Shown: positions 8,684-19,443, numbered from the stretch's first letter. The stretch: DNA of 64,000 nucleotides from Fictibacillus barbaricus (GCF_014635025.1 NZ_BMCE01000001.1:1612001-1676000); one strand, 5' to 3'. The notes: a model not told the origin generated them from the sequence alone. Numbers and translations are program-made.

Positions 8684-10747
8684 TTGCAAAGGGTTCTGTT
8701 GGTTACAGAAAAGAAAGAGACATTGCAGCTACTTCATCAAATCGAATTAGAGGATGCTTTTCAGCTTGTTGGAGTCCATCAAAAAAATCATTATCCATTG
8801 CCGAGTCCGTTTGGGGATATCCCGATTTTTACTGATCCGCCTGTTCCTGGTTTAAATGTGGACTTACTTATCTTTTCGCCTTCATTAAAAGAAAGAGCGG
8901 ATTATTTGCATGAAAATGAATACCCAAATTCAGGTAAGCTGCCTGTTTCTCAGTTTCAGGAATTATTATCTCAGTTTAATGAGAAGAAAATAGCTGTTAC
9001 AGATTTGGGTCACCTGCAACAGCTAAAAACAATCTTGGACAATACACATGATGGCATGATCGTTATTGATCAGCATTTAACTATAACGATCTTTAATAAA
9101 AGCGCTGAAAAAATGACCGGGTTATCTAAGGAAGATGCGGTCGGAAAGTCAATCCTTGAAGTAATGCCTAACAGCCAGCTGCCCAGAGTTCTTGACTCAG
9201 GGGTAGAGGAAGTGAATCAAGAACAAATTTTAGCAAACGGAACAAAAATCTATACTACAAGAACGCCAATACTAGACCTAGAAGGACGTAAACAAGGAGC
9301 GTTTGCCGTTTTTAAAGATATTACCGAAATCGTGGACCTTGCAGAAGAAGTAACAAACCTAAAAAGTATTCAGAGTATGTTAAGTTCTATCATTCAGTCA
9401 TCTGAAGAAGCAATCTCTGTTGTTGATGAACAGGGAAAAGGTATCATGATCAATCCTGCTTATACAAGACTGACTGGGTATACAGCGGAGCAAGTGATTG
9501 GGAAACCAGCTACCACTGATATCTCTGAAGGCGAAAGTATCCATATGCAAGTTCTTAAGACGAGAAAACCTGTCAGAGGTGCTCGGTTACGAGTTGGTCC
9601 GAACCGGAAAGATGTGATCGTAAACGTTGCTCCTATAATAGTAGACGGACTTTTGAAAGGCAGTGTGGGAGTTATACATGATGTATCTGAAATAAAAGGT
9701 TTAACAGAAGAGTTGAATCGTGCAAGACAGATCATCCGAACACTCGAAGCAAAGTATTCTTTTGAAGATATCGTAGGAAATTCAGAAGAGATGAATTTTG
9801 CGGTAGACCAAGCAAAACTTGCAGCATCCACTCCAGCTACCGTTCTGCTTCGCGGAGAATCAGGTACGGGTAAAGAGCTTTTTGCTCATGCTATTCATAA
9901 CGCGAGCAGCAGAAAGTTCAACAAGTTTATTCGGGTAAACTGTGCTGCACTATCAGAATCTTTATTAGAGAGCGAACTTTTTGGTTATGAAGAAGGAGCG
10001 TTCTCTGGGGCCGTAAGAGGCGGAAAACGAGGTCTTTTTGAAGAGGCGAACGGAGGAAGTATATTTTTAGATGAAGTCGGTGAACTCTCTCAAAACACCC
10101 AAGCAAAACTCTTGCGGGTCCTGCAGGAGAATGAGATCAGGCGGGTAGGAGGTACAAAAGCGATACCGATTAATGTACGAGTGATTGCTGCTACAAATGT
10201 GAATCTCGAAAAAATGATAGCTGATGGTACATTTAGACAAGATTTGTATTACAGGTTGAACAGGATGCCTATCTATATTCCGCCTCTAAGGTCGAGAAAC
10301 AATGACATCATATTGCTTGCCTATCATCTTTTGCAGAAGTTAAATCAAGATTACGGACGGAATATTGATTTTATAAGCAAAGATGCAGAAGAATTTTTAC
10401 TCGCTTATCATTGGCCGGGAAATGTTAGGGAGCTCGAAAACGTCTTAGGAAGAGCTATTATTCATATGAGCCATACGGACTCACAGATCAACAGAAGTCA
10501 TGTTTCGTTACTTTCTCGAGAGGATTCAAAGCCAAAGCAAGGAACTTCTATGAACGGTCTTAGTGATGAAGATGTTTCCAAACCACTTGCTGAACAAATA
10601 GATGAGTTTGAAAAAAATATTTTAACAGAAGCTATAGAGAGGTGTAATGGGAATAAGACTAAGACTGCAAAATCGTTAGGTATCTCATTGCGTAACTTTT
10701 ATTATAAATTAGAAAAATATGGTCTTGATGAAAAACTGCGCAAATAA
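8684..10747 (+). CDS. bkdR: Sigma-54-dependent activator of the bkd operon, BkdR
   Basis: BkdR is the enhancer-binding activator of the branched-chain keto acid operon, which lies directly downstream. The 687-residue product has an N-terminal region of about 105 residues of unclear fold, two PAS domains (about 115-230 and 240-350), an AAA+ domain with Walker A GESGTGKE (391-398) and Walker [13 protein letters not shown], and a C-terminal Fis-type helix-turn-helix ([19 protein letters not shown]). The sigma-54 contact loop reads GAFSGA (438-443) instead of the commoner GAFTGA. TTG 8684 is preferred to the open frame upstream because GGGAGGGG sits 5 bases before it. PAS domains suggest a small-molecule signal, but the ligand is unknown from sequence. 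Confidence 0.93.
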   Translation: MQRVLLVTEKKETLQLLHQIELEDAFQLVGVHQKNHYPLPSPFGDIPIFTDPPVPGLNVDLLIFSPSLKERADYLHENEYPNSGKLPVSQFQELLSQFNEKKIAVTDLGHLQQLKTILDNTHDGMIVIDQHLTITIFNKSAEKMTGLSKEDAVGKSILEVMPNSQLPRVLDSGVEEVNQEQILANGTKIYTTRTPILDLEGRKQGAFAVFKDITEIVDLAEEVTNLKSIQSMLSSIIQSSEEAISVVDEQGKGIMINPAYTRLTGYTAEQVIGKPATTDISEGESIHMQVLKTRKPVRGARLRVGPNRKDVIVNVAPIIVDGLLKGSVGVIHDVSEIKGLTEELNRARQIIRTLEAKYSFEDIVGNSEEMNFAVDQAKLAASTPATVLLRGESGTGKELFAHAIHNASSRKFNKFIRVNCAALSESLLESELFGYEEGAFSGAVRGGKRGLFEEANGGSIFLDEVGELSQNTQAKLLRVLQENEIRRVGGTKAIPINVRVIAATNVNLEKMIADGTFRQDLYYRLNRMPIYIPPLRSRNNDIILLAYHLLQKLNQDYGRNIDFISKDAEEFLLAYHWPGNVRELENVLGRAIIHMSHTDSQINRSHVSLLSREDSKPKQGTSMNGLSDEDVSKPLAEQIDEFEKNILTEAIERCNGNKTKTAKSLGISLRNFYYKLEKYGLDEKLRK

Positions 10748-10750
10748 TTT

Positions 10751-10789
10751 CATGCAAAATTTTGCGTGGTACATGCAAAAAAATGCATG
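10751..10789. promoter_or_regulatory. Two palindromic upstream activator sites for BkdR
   Basis: Two 18-base palindromes, CATGCAAAATTTTGCGTG (10751-10768) and CATGCAAAAAAATGCATG (10772-10789), are spaced 21 bases start to start, so they lie on the same helix face. They sit 40-78 bases upstream of the sigma-54 promoter, in the gap right after bkdR. This is the expected position of enhancers for a sigma-54 activator. Assignment to BkdR is inference from position. Confidence 0.8.
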
Positions 10790-10828
10790 GAATAGTACAA
10801 ATTTTATTCATTTGTTAACGGATAAAGT

Positions 10829-10844
10829 TGGCACAAAAATTGCA
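10829..10844 (+). promoter_or_regulatory. Sigma-54 (-24/-12) promoter of the bkd operon
   Basis: TGGCAC and TTGCA with five As between give the GG-N10-GC spacing diagnostic of sigma-54 (SigL) promoters. The site is 34 bases before the ptb start. Confidence 0.92.
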
Positions 10845-10877
10845 TTAACTATGTAGTGGTAAACAAGGGGGGATAGC

Positions 10878-11789
10878 ATGCGTTTGCAAAACTTGGTTAG
10901 CCAAGCCAAAAATCAGCAAGTGAAACCAGTCATCGCAGTGGCAGAAGCGGGCGATCAAGAGGTTTTGGAAAGCGTACTGAAGGCGTATAAAGATGGTTTA
11001 GCCCATTTTATATTGTTTGGGAACAACGATAAAATATCTGCCTGGTTAAAGGAAAATGAAGCTGATTCATTATCTGGAATTGAAATTGTACCCACAGATC
11101 CTGCTTCTGCTGCATTACAAGCGGTAAAAGCAGTTCACGATGGTAAAGCAGATATTTTGATGAAAGGGCTCGTTTCGACATCTGCTCTTTTAAAAGCAGT
11201 GCTTAATAAAGAATTTGGTCTTAGAACGGGTAAGGTATTATCGCATGTAGCGGCTTTTGAAGTGGAGGGCTTTGAAAAACTGATCTTCATTACGGACGCG
11301 GCTATGAATATTAACCCAGATTTAAATCAAAAAGGTCAAATTTTGCAAAATGCGATTGATTTTGCATTACAAACCGGAATTGAAATGCCAAAAGCAGCAG
11401 TACTTGCCGCTGTGGAGAATGTTAATCCGGCTATGCAGGCTACATTGGATGCAGCAAGCCTTACCATTATGGGGCTCAGGGAACAAATTAAGGGCGGGAT
11501 CGTTGAAGGTCCACTCGCACTTGATAACGCTATTTCCAAAGAAGCTGCAGCGCATAAAGGGATCTCTGGGAAAGTCGCAGGAGATGCAGATATCTTGTTA
11601 GTTCCTACCATTGAAACCGGTAATGTTCTATATAAATCTTTAATTTATTTTGCTCGGGCAAAAGTTGGAGCTGTCATCTGCGGTGCAAAAGCGCCAATCG
11701 TTCTAACTTCACGAGCGGATTCTGCGGAAAGTAAATATTACTCCATTGCCCTAGCTGTAAAATCTGTCATCACTGATAACAAACATTAG
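10878..11789 (+). CDS. ptb: Phosphate butyryltransferase
   Basis: Ptb exchanges CoA for phosphate on (branched) acyl-CoA to give an acyl phosphate, working with butyrate kinase to make ATP from the products of the Bkd complex. The 303-residue product has the phosphate acetyl/butyryltransferase fold, with [20 protein letters not shown] near residues 94-113, a central [16 protein letters not shown] and the C-terminal [20 protein letters not shown] and [21 protein letters not shown] 10878 has AAGGGGGG upstream. It is the first cistron after the sigma-54 promoter; bcd follows 13 bases later. Confidence 0.95.
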   Translation: MRLQNLVSQAKNQQVKPVIAVAEAGDQEVLESVLKAYKDGLAHFILFGNNDKISAWLKENEADSLSGIEIVPTDPASAALQAVKAVHDGKADILMKGLVSTSALLKAVLNKEFGLRTGKVLSHVAAFEVEGFEKLIFITDAAMNINPDLNQKGQILQNAIDFALQTGIEMPKAAVLAAVENVNPAMQATLDAASLTIMGLREQIKGGIVEGPLALDNAISKEAAAHKGISGKVAGDADILLVPTIETGNVLYKSLIYFARAKVGAVICGAKAPIVLTSRADSAESKYYSIALAVKSVITDNKH

Positions 11790-11802
11790 GAGGAAAACAA
11801 AA

Positions 11803-12903
11803 ATGGAAATCTTTAAATATATGGAAACTTACGATTATGAGCAAATGGTAATCTGCCAAGATAAACAATCAGGTCTAAAAGCAATCATCTGTATTCACGA
11901 TACAACGTTAGGGCCTGCTTTGGGCGGAACGAGAATGTGGACGTATGAAACGGAGGATGCAGCGATTGAAGATGCCCTTCGACTTGCAAGAGGAATGACG
12001 TATAAGAACGCTGCTGCTGGATTAAACCTTGGTGGAGGAAAGACAGTTATAATTGGAGATCCGAAAAAAGACAAGAATGAAGAAATGTTCAGAGCATTCG
12101 GCCGCTATATTCAAGGATTGAACGGCCGCTATATCACGGCAGAAGATGTGGGTACAACTGTAGAAGACATGGATCTTATCTATCAAGAAACACCGTTTGT
12201 AACTGGTGTATCTCCTGCCTTCGGTTCAAGTGGCAACCCATCTCCTGTAACAGCTTACGGAGTTTATCGCGGTATGAAAGCAGCGGCGATGGAAGCTTTT
12301 GGAACGGATTCTTTAGAAGGAAAAGTAATTGCTGTTCAAGGTGTTGGACATGTAGCATACACACTTTGTAAACACCTGCACGAAGAAGGTGCTTCCCTGA
12401 TCGTTACTGATATTAATAAAGAAGCTGTACAACGCGCTGTTGAAGATTTTGGAGCGAAGGCAGTAGAAATTGATGAGATCTATAGCGTGGATTGCGATAT
12501 TTTCGCTCCATGTGCACTTGGAGCTATCATCAACGATGATACGATCTCAAAGATTAAAGCAAAAGTTGTAGCGGGTGCTGCAAACAATCAGCTTAAAGAG
12601 ACACGCCATGGAGATGCACTTCATGAGATGGGAATCGTTTATGCACCAGACTATGTAATTAACGCTGGTGGAGTTATAAACGTTGCAGATGAGCTGAACG
12701 GATATAACCGTGATCGAGCACTGAAGAAAGTTGAAACGATCTATGACAACATCGCAAGTGTTATCGAGATCTCAAAAAGAGACAACATCCCAACTTATCT
12801 TGCAGCAGATCGTCTTGCTGAAGAGCGTATTGAGAGAATGAGAAAATCTAGAAGTCAGTTCTTGTTAAATGAAAGACATATCTTGTCTAACCGAACTCGA
12901 TAA
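11803..12903 (+). CDS. bcd: Leucine dehydrogenase
   Basis: Bcd oxidatively deaminates leucine, valine and isoleucine with NAD+ to the 2-keto acids used by the Bkd complex, or aminates them in reverse. The 366-residue product belongs to the Glu/Leu/Phe/Val dehydrogenase family: [10 protein letters not shown] and the [11 protein letters not shown] substrate region with its catalytic lysine are at residues about 40-90, and the Rossmann domain begins at [16 protein letters not shown] with DINKEAV as the end of the second strand. Length equals the Bacillus enzymes. An AGGAGG site precedes the ATG. It is the second cistron of the operon. Confidence 0.96.
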   Translation: MEIFKYMETYDYEQMVICQDKQSGLKAIICIHDTTLGPALGGTRMWTYETEDAAIEDALRLARGMTYKNAAAGLNLGGGKTVIIGDPKKDKNEEMFRAFGRYIQGLNGRYITAEDVGTTVEDMDLIYQETPFVTGVSPAFGSSGNPSPVTAYGVYRGMKAAAMEAFGTDSLEGKVIAVQGVGHVAYTLCKHLHEEGASLIVTDINKEAVQRAVEDFGAKAVEIDEIYSVDCDIFAPCALGAIINDDTISKIKAKVVAGAANNQLKETRHGDALHEMGIVYAPDYVINAGGVINVADELNGYNRDRALKKVETIYDNIASVIEISKRDNIPTYLAADRLAEERIERMRKSRSQFLLNERHILSNRTR

Positions 12904-12931
12904 TGAGTTCTAAGTAATGGAGGTTTGAAAC

Positions 12932-14044
12932 GTGCATCAAAAAGAATTCCGCATACTAGTGATCAATCCGGGCTCAACCTCTACCAAGATTGGTATTTTC
13001 GATAACGAAAGGCCTGTATTTGAAAAAACAATTCGTCATAATACAGAAACGATCCATCAGTTTGAATCTGTAATCGACCAATATGCATTCAGAAAAGAAA
13101 CGATCTTAGAAGCTCTCGATCATGAAGGGATTAATATCTCAAAGCTAAGCTGTGTTGTTGGCCGGGGCGGCTTATTAAGACCGATCGAAGGCGGAACATA
13201 CAGTGTAAACGAAGAGATGCTCAAAGATTTGAGGACGGGTTATGCCGGGGAACACGCATCCAATTTAGGCGGAATACTTGCCTATGAAATTGCAGAAGGA
13301 TTAAATATACCTTCATTCATTGTAGACCCTGTTGTTGTTGATGAGATGGATGAGATAGCTCGGGTATCAGGTGTTCCAGAGATGGAAAGAAAGAGTATAT
13401 TTCATGCGTTAAATCAAAAAGCCGTAGCTCGCCGAGTCTCTAAAATGCTTGGTAAATCCTACGAATCACTTCGTCTTATTGTTGTCCACATGGGCGGAGG
13501 GATTACAGTAGGTGTTCATAAAGGCGGACGAGTGATCGACGTTAATAATGGACTGCATGGGGAAGGCCCTTTTTCTCCTGAAAGAGCAGGTACCGTACCG
13601 ATCGGTGACTTAGTATCTCTATGTTTCTCTGGCGAATATTACGCTGATGAAGTAATGAAGAAATTAGTCGGACAAGGCGGGCTTGTTGCTTATCTCGGAA
13701 CGAATGATGCCAGAACGGTCGAAGAAAGAATCGCGAACGGGGATAAAAAAGCAAAGCTGATCTATGATGCGATGGCCTACCAAGTCGCAAAAGAAATTGG
13801 TTCTGCAAGTACTGTTCTGCATGGACGAGTGGATGCGATCATCCTTACTGGTGGTCTAGCGTTTGGCAAAGAATTTGTAAAAAAGATCACAGATCGAGTT
13901 GAATGGATTTCAGATTGTATCATACAGCCAGGAGAGAACGAGCTTCAGGCGTTAGCAGAAGGTGGACTTCGCGTTCTTAGAGAAGAGGAGCAAGCGAAGA
14001 ATTATCCAGGAGAAAAAACTCCAGCAGGTGTATCACTGGATTAA
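12932..14044 (+). CDS. buk: Butyrate kinase
   Basis: Buk transfers the phosphate of butyryl- or branched acyl-phosphate to ADP, giving ATP and the free acid. The 370-residue product belongs to the acetokinase/ASKHA superfamily: an N-terminal [14 protein letters not shown] phosphate-binding loop, [22 protein letters not shown] in the middle, and [16 protein letters not shown] near the end. The start is GTG 12932 with GGAGG 8 bases upstream. Free branched acids or their CoA forms also feed branched-chain fatty acid synthesis, so this step is a branch point between energy and lipid supply. Confidence 0.95.
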   Translation: MHQKEFRILVINPGSTSTKIGIFDNERPVFEKTIRHNTETIHQFESVIDQYAFRKETILEALDHEGINISKLSCVVGRGGLLRPIEGGTYSVNEEMLKDLRTGYAGEHASNLGGILAYEIAEGLNIPSFIVDPVVVDEMDEIARVSGVPEMERKSIFHALNQKAVARRVSKMLGKSYESLRLIVVHMGGGITVGVHKGGRVIDVNNGLHGEGPFSPERAGTVPIGDLVSLCFSGEYYADEVMKKLVGQGGLVAYLGTNDARTVEERIANGDKKAKLIYDAMAYQVAKEIGSASTVLHGRVDAIILTGGLAFGKEFVKKITDRVEWISDCIIQPGENELQALAEGGLRVLREEEQAKNYPGEKTPAGVSLD

Positions 14045-14065
14045 CAGCAAAAGGAGATATGAGCG

Positions 14066-15487
14066 ATGTCAAAAGATTTTGATTTGGTCATATTGGGTGG
14101 GGGGACTGGCGGCTATGTAGCCGCCATCCGTGCTGCTCAATTAGGTAAAACTGTAGCAGTTGTTGAAAAAGGAAAGCTTGGAGGCACTTGCTTACATAGA
14201 GGCTGTATCCCTAGTAAAGCATTGTTAAGAAGTGCTGAAGTATATAAGACAGCGAAAAAAGCAGCTGACTTTGGTGTAGATATTGAAGGATTAGGCTTGA
14301 ATTTTGCCAAGATGCAAGAGCGTAAGCAATCCATTGTTAACCAGCTTCACATGGGTGTACAGAGCCTGATGAAAAAAGGCAAGATCGAAGTGTATGAAGG
14401 AACAGGCCGTATTTTAGGACCATCCATCTTTTCTCCGATGCCTGGAACGATTTCAGTAGAATTTAATGACGGAACAGAAAATGAAATTTTAATCCCACAA
14501 AACGTAATCGTTGCTACAGGTTCAAGACCACGTTCATTACCAGGTCTAGAGATTGACGGTAATTATGTTATGTCAAGTGACGAAGCTCTTGAGATGGAGT
14601 CATTGCCAGAATCCATCATCATTGTTGGGGGCGGAGTGATTGGGATCGAATGGGCTTCCATGTTAAACGATCTTGGGGTAGAAGTCACAGTACTGGAATA
14701 TGCTGACCGTATTGTTCCTACTGAAGACGAAGAAATTTCTAAAGAAGCAGCACGCGTTTTAAAGAAAAAAGGAATAAAGCTTGTAACTTCAGCAAAAGTA
14801 CTTCCTGATACTTTAGAAAAAGGTAAAGGCGTAATGATCTCAGCTGAACATAAAGGGGAAACGAAACAATTCAGTGCGGAGAAGATGCTCGTTTCTGTCG
14901 GCCGTATGGCGAACACAGAAGGTATCGGAATCGAGAACACAACCATTAAAGTTGAAAACGGATACATCGAAACAAATGAATATTATCAGACAGCTGAAAG
15001 TCATATCTATGCGATTGGAGATGTAATCGGTGGACTGCAGCTTGCTCATGTTGCATCTCACGAAGGAATTACAGCTGTTGAGCATTTAAGTAACCTAAAG
15101 CCTGATCCGATCAATTACGACAACATTTCAAAATGTATCTACTCAAGTCCAGAAATGGCGAGCGTGGGTCTTACTGAAAAACAAGCGAAAGATAAAGGCT
15201 ATAATGTTAAAGTTGGTAAGTTCCCGTTTAAAGCAATTGGAAAAGCGCTAGTATACGGAGAGAGTGACGGTTTTGTTAAGATCGTTGCCAATAAAGATAA
15301 TGATGACCTGCTAGGTGTTCATATGATTGGTCCGCACGTAACGGATATGATCTCAGAAGCAGGATTAGCAAAAGTATTGGATGCGACACCATGGGAGATG
15401 GCTCATACCATTCATCCGCATCCATCTCTATCTGAGATATATGGAGAAGCAGCACTCGCTGTTGAAGGAAAAGCGATTCATTTCTAA
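14066..15487 (+). CDS. lpdV: Dihydrolipoyl dehydrogenase (E3) of the Bkd complex
   Basis: LpdV reoxidises the dihydrolipoyl arm of the E2 subunit with FAD and NAD+. The 473-residue product shows the FAD-binding GGGTGGYVAAIRAAQLG, the redox disulfide GGTCLHRGCIPSK, the NAD-binding VGGGVIGIEWASM, and the C-terminal HPHPSLSE pair with the active-site base. All catalytic residues are present. It is 21 bases after buk with AAAGGAGAT upstream of the ATG. Being in the bkd operon makes it the dedicated E3 rather than the one for pyruvate dehydrogenase. Confidence 0.96.
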   Translation: MSKDFDLVILGGGTGGYVAAIRAAQLGKTVAVVEKGKLGGTCLHRGCIPSKALLRSAEVYKTAKKAADFGVDIEGLGLNFAKMQERKQSIVNQLHMGVQSLMKKGKIEVYEGTGRILGPSIFSPMPGTISVEFNDGTENEILIPQNVIVATGSRPRSLPGLEIDGNYVMSSDEALEMESLPESIIIVGGGVIGIEWASMLNDLGVEVTVLEYADRIVPTEDEEISKEAARVLKKKGIKLVTSAKVLPDTLEKGKGVMISAEHKGETKQFSAEKMLVSVGRMANTEGIGIENTTIKVENGYIETNEYYQTAESHIYAIGDVIGGLQLAHVASHEGITAVEHLSNLKPDPINYDNISKCIYSSPEMASVGLTEKQAKDKGYNVKVGKFPFKAIGKALVYGESDGFVKIVANKDNDDLLGVHMIGPHVTDMISEAGLAKVLDATPWEMAHTIHPHPSLSEIYGEAALAVEGKAIHF

Positions 15488-15501
15488 GGAGGTATAAACA
15501 A

Positions 15502-16494
15502 ATGGCAGAAACACGTCATGAACAAATAGGTTTAACGAATGAAGATGTTATCCACATGTTTAAAACCATGCTGTTAGCTAGAAAAATAGATGAGCGTATG
15601 TGGCTTTTAAACCGCGCAGGAAAGATCCCTTTCGTCATCTCCTGTCAAGGTCAAGAAGCTGCACAAGTTGGCGCAGCAATGGCTCTTGATAACGAAAAGG
15701 ACTATGTATTGCCTTACTACCGGGATATGGGTGTTGTTTTACAATTTGGTATGACGGCAAAAGACCTAATGCTTTCTGGTTTTGCCAAAGCGGAAGATCC
15801 AAACAGCGGCGGTCGTCAGATGCCGGGACACTTTGGTTCTAAGAAGCTTCGGATCGTAACAGGTTCTTCACCAGTTACAACACAAGTTCCACACGCTGTA
15901 GGTATCGCTCTTGGCGGAAGAATGGAAGGGAAAGACATCGTAACGTTTACAACGTTTGGAGAAGGTTCTTCCAATCAGGGAGATTTCCATGAAGGAGCAA
16001 ATTTTGCTTCGGTTCACAAATTGCCTGTTATCTTTATGTGTGAAAACAATAAATATGCGATCTCCGTTCCGATCTCAAAACAATTAGCATGTGCAAACGT
16101 TTCTGATCGTGCGATCGGCTACGGTATGCCTGGGGTTACTGTTGATGGAAACGACCCGTTAGCCGTCTATGAAGCAGTAAAAGAAGCTGCAGACCGCGGC
16201 CGTCGCGGTGAAGGTCCAACTCTTATTGAAACGATCGCTTATCGTTTAACGCCTCACTCTTCAGATGACGATGATCGTGCATACAGAACACGTGAAGAAG
16301 TAGAAGAAGCAAAAGCGAAAGATCCGATCTATACATTTGCAGTTTACCTAAAAGAAAATGGTATCTTAACCGATGAGTTAGAAAAACAAATTGCTGATGA
16401 AATTCAAAAAGAAGTGGATGAGGCTACAGAATACGCAGAGAACGCAAAATATGCTGATCCTGAGAGCGCACTTCTTCATGTATACGCAGAGTAA
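15502..16494 (+). CDS. bkdAA: Branched-chain 2-oxoacid dehydrogenase E1 alpha subunit
   Basis: The E1 alpha subunit binds ThDP and, with the beta subunit, decarboxylates the keto acids of leucine, isoleucine and valine and transfers the acyl group to lipoate. The 330-residue product has the E1 component fold, with QMPGHFGSKKLRIVTGSSPV at about 108-127, the ThDP/Mg motif region TFGEGSSNQGDFHEGANFAS ending in ENNKYAIS, and the conserved YRLTPHSSDDD region near 248. It has an AAGGAGG site and is 14 bases after lpdV. Confidence 0.96.
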   Translation: MAETRHEQIGLTNEDVIHMFKTMLLARKIDERMWLLNRAGKIPFVISCQGQEAAQVGAAMALDNEKDYVLPYYRDMGVVLQFGMTAKDLMLSGFAKAEDPNSGGRQMPGHFGSKKLRIVTGSSPVTTQVPHAVGIALGGRMEGKDIVTFTTFGEGSSNQGDFHEGANFASVHKLPVIFMCENNKYAISVPISKQLACANVSDRAIGYGMPGVTVDGNDPLAVYEAVKEAADRGRRGEGPTLIETIAYRLTPHSSDDDDRAYRTREEVEEAKAKDPIYTFAVYLKENGILTDELEKQIADEIQKEVDEATEYAENAKYADPESALLHVYAE

Positions 16495-16508
16495 AGGGGG
16501 AAAACAAG

Positions 16509-17492
16509 ATGCCGGTTATATCATATATTGATGCTGTAACACAAGCTATCCGCGAAGAGATGCAGCGTGATAAAAGAGTGTTTGTTGTAGGAGAGGATGT
16601 TGGGGTCCGCGGAGGTGTTTTCCGTGCAACAACTGGATTGATCGAAGAATTTGGTGAACAAAGAGTGATCGATGCACCGCTAGCTGAATCGGCTATTGCT
16701 GGGGTAGGTATTGGAGCGGCTATGTATGGGATGCGCCCGATTGCCGAAATGCAGTTTGCTGATTTTATTATGCCAGCTGTGAACCAAATTGTATCTGAAG
16801 CGGCTAAAATTCGTTATCGATCCAATAACGATTGGTCATGTCCAATTACGATTCGTGCTCCATATGGCGGAGGCGTACACGGTGCATTGTACCACTCACA
16901 ATCTGTTGAAGCTCTATTTGCTAATGTGCCTGGTTTAAAAATTGTTATGCCATCAACACCTTATGATGTAAAAGGTCTTTTAAAGGCAGCCATTCGTGAT
17001 GAAGATCCGGTTCTTTTCTTTGAACATAAACGTGCTTACCGTTTGATCAAAGGTGAAGTACCTGAAGAAGAGTATGTACTGCCGATCGGTAAAGCTGATG
17101 TGAAGCGCGAAGGTGAAGACATCACCGTTATTACTTATGGACTTTGTGTACATTTTGCTCTACAGGCAGCTGAAAAGTTAGAAAAAGACGGTATTTCAGC
17201 TCATATATTAGATCTTCGTACGGTCTACCCATTGGATAAAGAAGCGATAATTGAAGCAGCATCCAAAACAGGTAAAGTACTTTTAGTAACAGAGGACAAT
17301 AAAGAAGGAAGCATCATGAGTGAAGTTTCAGCTATTATTGCTGAGAATTGCTTGTTTGAATTAGATGCACCGGTTCAGCGTCTTGCAGGCCCTGATGTTC
17401 CGGCAATGCCTTATGCACCGACAATGGAAAAGCACTTTATGGTGAATCCTGACAAAGTAGAAAAAGCCATGAGAGATCTTGCGGCATTTTAA
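16509..17492 (+). CDS. bkdAB: Branched-chain 2-oxoacid dehydrogenase E1 beta subunit
   Basis: The beta subunit pairs with BkdAA in the E1 heterotetramer. The 327-residue product begins with the transketolase-like pyrimidine domain (VVGEDVGVRGGVFRATTGL, then APLAESAIAGVGIGAA and MQFADFIMPAVNQI), followed by GVHGALYHSQSVEALFANVPGLK and a C-terminal domain with LDLRTVYPLDKEAI and LLVTEDNKEGS. Length and motifs are complete. It starts 14 bases after bkdAA behind GGGGG and ends 18 bases before the E2 gene. Confidence 0.96.
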   Translation: MPVISYIDAVTQAIREEMQRDKRVFVVGEDVGVRGGVFRATTGLIEEFGEQRVIDAPLAESAIAGVGIGAAMYGMRPIAEMQFADFIMPAVNQIVSEAAKIRYRSNNDWSCPITIRAPYGGGVHGALYHSQSVEALFANVPGLKIVMPSTPYDVKGLLKAAIRDEDPVLFFEHKRAYRLIKGEVPEEEYVLPIGKADVKREGEDITVITYGLCVHFALQAAEKLEKDGISAHILDLRTVYPLDKEAIIEAASKTGKVLLVTEDNKEGSIMSEVSAIIAENCLFELDAPVQRLAGPDVPAMPYAPTMEKHFMVNPDKVEKAMRDLAAF

Positions 17493-17510
17493 CAATAGGA
17501 GGGGACTTTA

Positions 17511-18839
17511 ATGGCTACAGAAAAAATTACAATGCCCCAGTTAGGGGAGAGTGTAACAGAAGGAACAATCAGTAAATGGCTGGTACAGCCTGGAGATACG
17601 GTAAAGAAATATGATCCATTAGCAGAAGTTATGACAGATAAAGTGAATGCGGAAGTTCCATCTTCTTTCAGCGGAACAATTAAAGAATTAGTTGCTGGTG
17701 AAGGTGACACGCTTTCTGTTGGTGAACTCATCTGTTATATAGACACAGAAGGAGAAGGCGGCGGTGAACCGGCACCTGCTCCTCAGAAGGAAGAAAAACA
17801 ATCAGAATCTGTTTCAGCTTCTTCTGCTCCAAGCTCGAGTACAGCACCTGCTGCAAAAGCTGCTCGTGGAGCGGGAGGACGATTTTCACCGGCTGTTGTT
17901 CGCATGGCTTCTGAGCATGGAATCGACTTGAACCTAGTTGAAGGAACTGGCCAGAGCGGAAGAATTACACGTAAAGATCTTCAGAAGATCATTGATTCTG
18001 GTCAAATTCCTACTGCTGAGAACAAACCAGCTGCTGCTTCGGATAAAGAAGCACCAGTCAGAGAGCGTAAACAAGAAACTGTGCAGCAAAAAGAAACGGC
18101 AACTGGGTTAAAGCCCGTTGCAATCGAGTCTATGCCTGGTGATATTGAGATTCCTGTTTCCGGTGTTCGTAAAGCGATCGCTCAGAATATGGTCCGCTCA
18201 AAACATGAAGCACCGCATGCATGGACGATGGTAGAAGTAGATGTTACAAACTTAGTGGAATACCGTAATTCTGTTAAAGGTGATTTTAAATCAAAAGAAG
18301 GCTACAACCTTACGTTCCTGCCTTTCTTTATCAAAGCAGTCGTTGAGTCATTAAAAGAGTTCCCGCAATTGAATTCAATGTGGGCTGGAGATAAGATCAT
18401 CCAGAAAAAAGATATTAACATTTCGATCGCTGTTGCAACAGACGATGCGCTTTATGTTCCTGTTATTAAGCATGCTGATGAAAAGTCCATCAAAGGCATC
18501 GCACGCGATGTTAAAGAGCTTGCTGACAAAGTTAGAACAAATAAACTTGCTGGCGATGATATGAAAGGCGGCACGTTTACCGTAAATAACACTGGATCGT
18601 TTGGATCTGTGATGTCAACACCGATCATCAATTATCCGCAAGCCGCTATCCTTTCAGTAGAATCAATCGTTAAGCGCCCAGTTGTTATGAACAATGGCAT
18701 GATCGCTGTCCGTGATATGGTAAATCTTTGTTTATCATTAGACCATCGTGTTCTTGATGGTTTAGTATGCGGGCGCTTCTTAGCCAGTGTAAAAGAGCGT
18801 CTTGAAAACATGACGAAAGAAAACACATCAATTTATTAA
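17511..18839 (+). CDS. bkdB: Branched-chain 2-oxoacid dehydrogenase E2 (lipoamide acyltransferase)
   Basis: E2 forms the core of the complex and moves the acyl group from lipoate to CoA. The 442-residue product has one lipoyl domain (residues 1-78, lipoylated Lys44 in MTDKVNAE), an Ala/Ser/Pro/Glu-rich linker, a peripheral subunit-binding domain (about 123-160, RFSPAVVRMASEHGIDLN) and a catalytic domain (about 210-440) ending with the active-site DHRVLDG motif. One lipoyl domain is usual for Bacillus BkdB. It is the last cistron of the sigma-54 operon; a terminator lies 84 bases downstream. Confidence 0.96.
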   Translation: MATEKITMPQLGESVTEGTISKWLVQPGDTVKKYDPLAEVMTDKVNAEVPSSFSGTIKELVAGEGDTLSVGELICYIDTEGEGGGEPAPAPQKEEKQSESVSASSAPSSSTAPAAKAARGAGGRFSPAVVRMASEHGIDLNLVEGTGQSGRITRKDLQKIIDSGQIPTAENKPAAASDKEAPVRERKQETVQQKETATGLKPVAIESMPGDIEIPVSGVRKAIAQNMVRSKHEAPHAWTMVEVDVTNLVEYRNSVKGDFKSKEGYNLTFLPFFIKAVVESLKEFPQLNSMWAGDKIIQKKDINISIAVATDDALYVPVIKHADEKSIKGIARDVKELADKVRTNKLAGDDMKGGTFTVNNTGSFGSVMSTPIINYPQAAILSVESIVKRPVVMNNGMIAVRDMVNLCLSLDHRVLDGLVCGRFLASVKERLENMTKENTSIY

Positions 18840-18922
18840 AAAAATGTGTTAAACAGGTTTATGACGGTTTTATTGGGGGTAGAGATAACTATCAACACCT
18901 CCAAACCCCATAACCCCCTAAG

Positions 18923-18957
18923 AAAAGTGCCGTAAATGTTACGGCATTTTTCTTTTT
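18923..18957 (+). terminator. Terminator of the bkd operon
   Basis: AAAAGTGCCGTAA pairs with TTACGGCATTTT around ATG and is followed by TCTTTTTT. The 80 bases between bkdB and the stem show no gene. Confidence 0.85.
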
Positions 18958-19005
18958 TATATTTGTTTTATTGAGTACAATAAGAATGAAAGGAGCTGAA
19001 CCTGA

Positions 19006-19443
19006 ATGAATTTTCAATTCAATTTATTTAATGATGTAGTAGAAACGGCTCGTAAAGAAATGGTTGAAGCGGGATATACACAGCTTTTTAAAACGGAGGA
19101 TGTTGAAGAGGCACTCCGTAAAGAAGGAACAACACTTGTTATGGTCAATTCGGTATGTGGATGTGCTGGTGGTATCGCACGTCCTGCTGCTTCATATTCA
19201 GTAAAGCAAGATGTGCGCCCGGATCACCTTGTTACTGTGTTCGCAGGACAAGATAAAGAAGCGACTGAGACAGCCCGCTCTTATTTCACGGGGTATCCTC
19301 CATCCTCTCCTTCCTTTGCGTTACTAAAAGACGGTGAGATCCAAATGATGGTAGAACGTCATGAAATTGAAGGGCACGAACCGATGGAAGTAGTAAATAA
19401 ATTAAGAAGTGCCTTTGAAAAGTATTGCAAAAAGGACGCATAA
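19006..19443 (+). CDS. brxB: Bacilliredoxin BrxB (YqiW, UPF0403)
   Basis: Bacilliredoxins remove bacillithiol from mixed disulfides on proteins. The 145-residue product carries the family CGC motif (Cys51-Gly-Cys53 in [14 protein letters not shown]) in a thioredoxin-like fold, and later [33 protein letters not shown]. Length is identical to B. subtilis YqiW. The ATG has GAAAGGAGCTGA upstream. It lies directly after the bkd operon, as in B. subtilis, but as a separate transcript with its own terminators on both sides. Confidence 0.94.
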   Translation: MNFQFNLFNDVVETARKEMVEAGYTQLFKTEDVEEALRKEGTTLVMVNSVCGCAGGIARPAASYSVKQDVRPDHLVTVFAGQDKEATETARSYFTGYPPSSPSFALLKDGEIQMMVERHEIEGHEPMEVVNKLRSAFEKYCKKDA

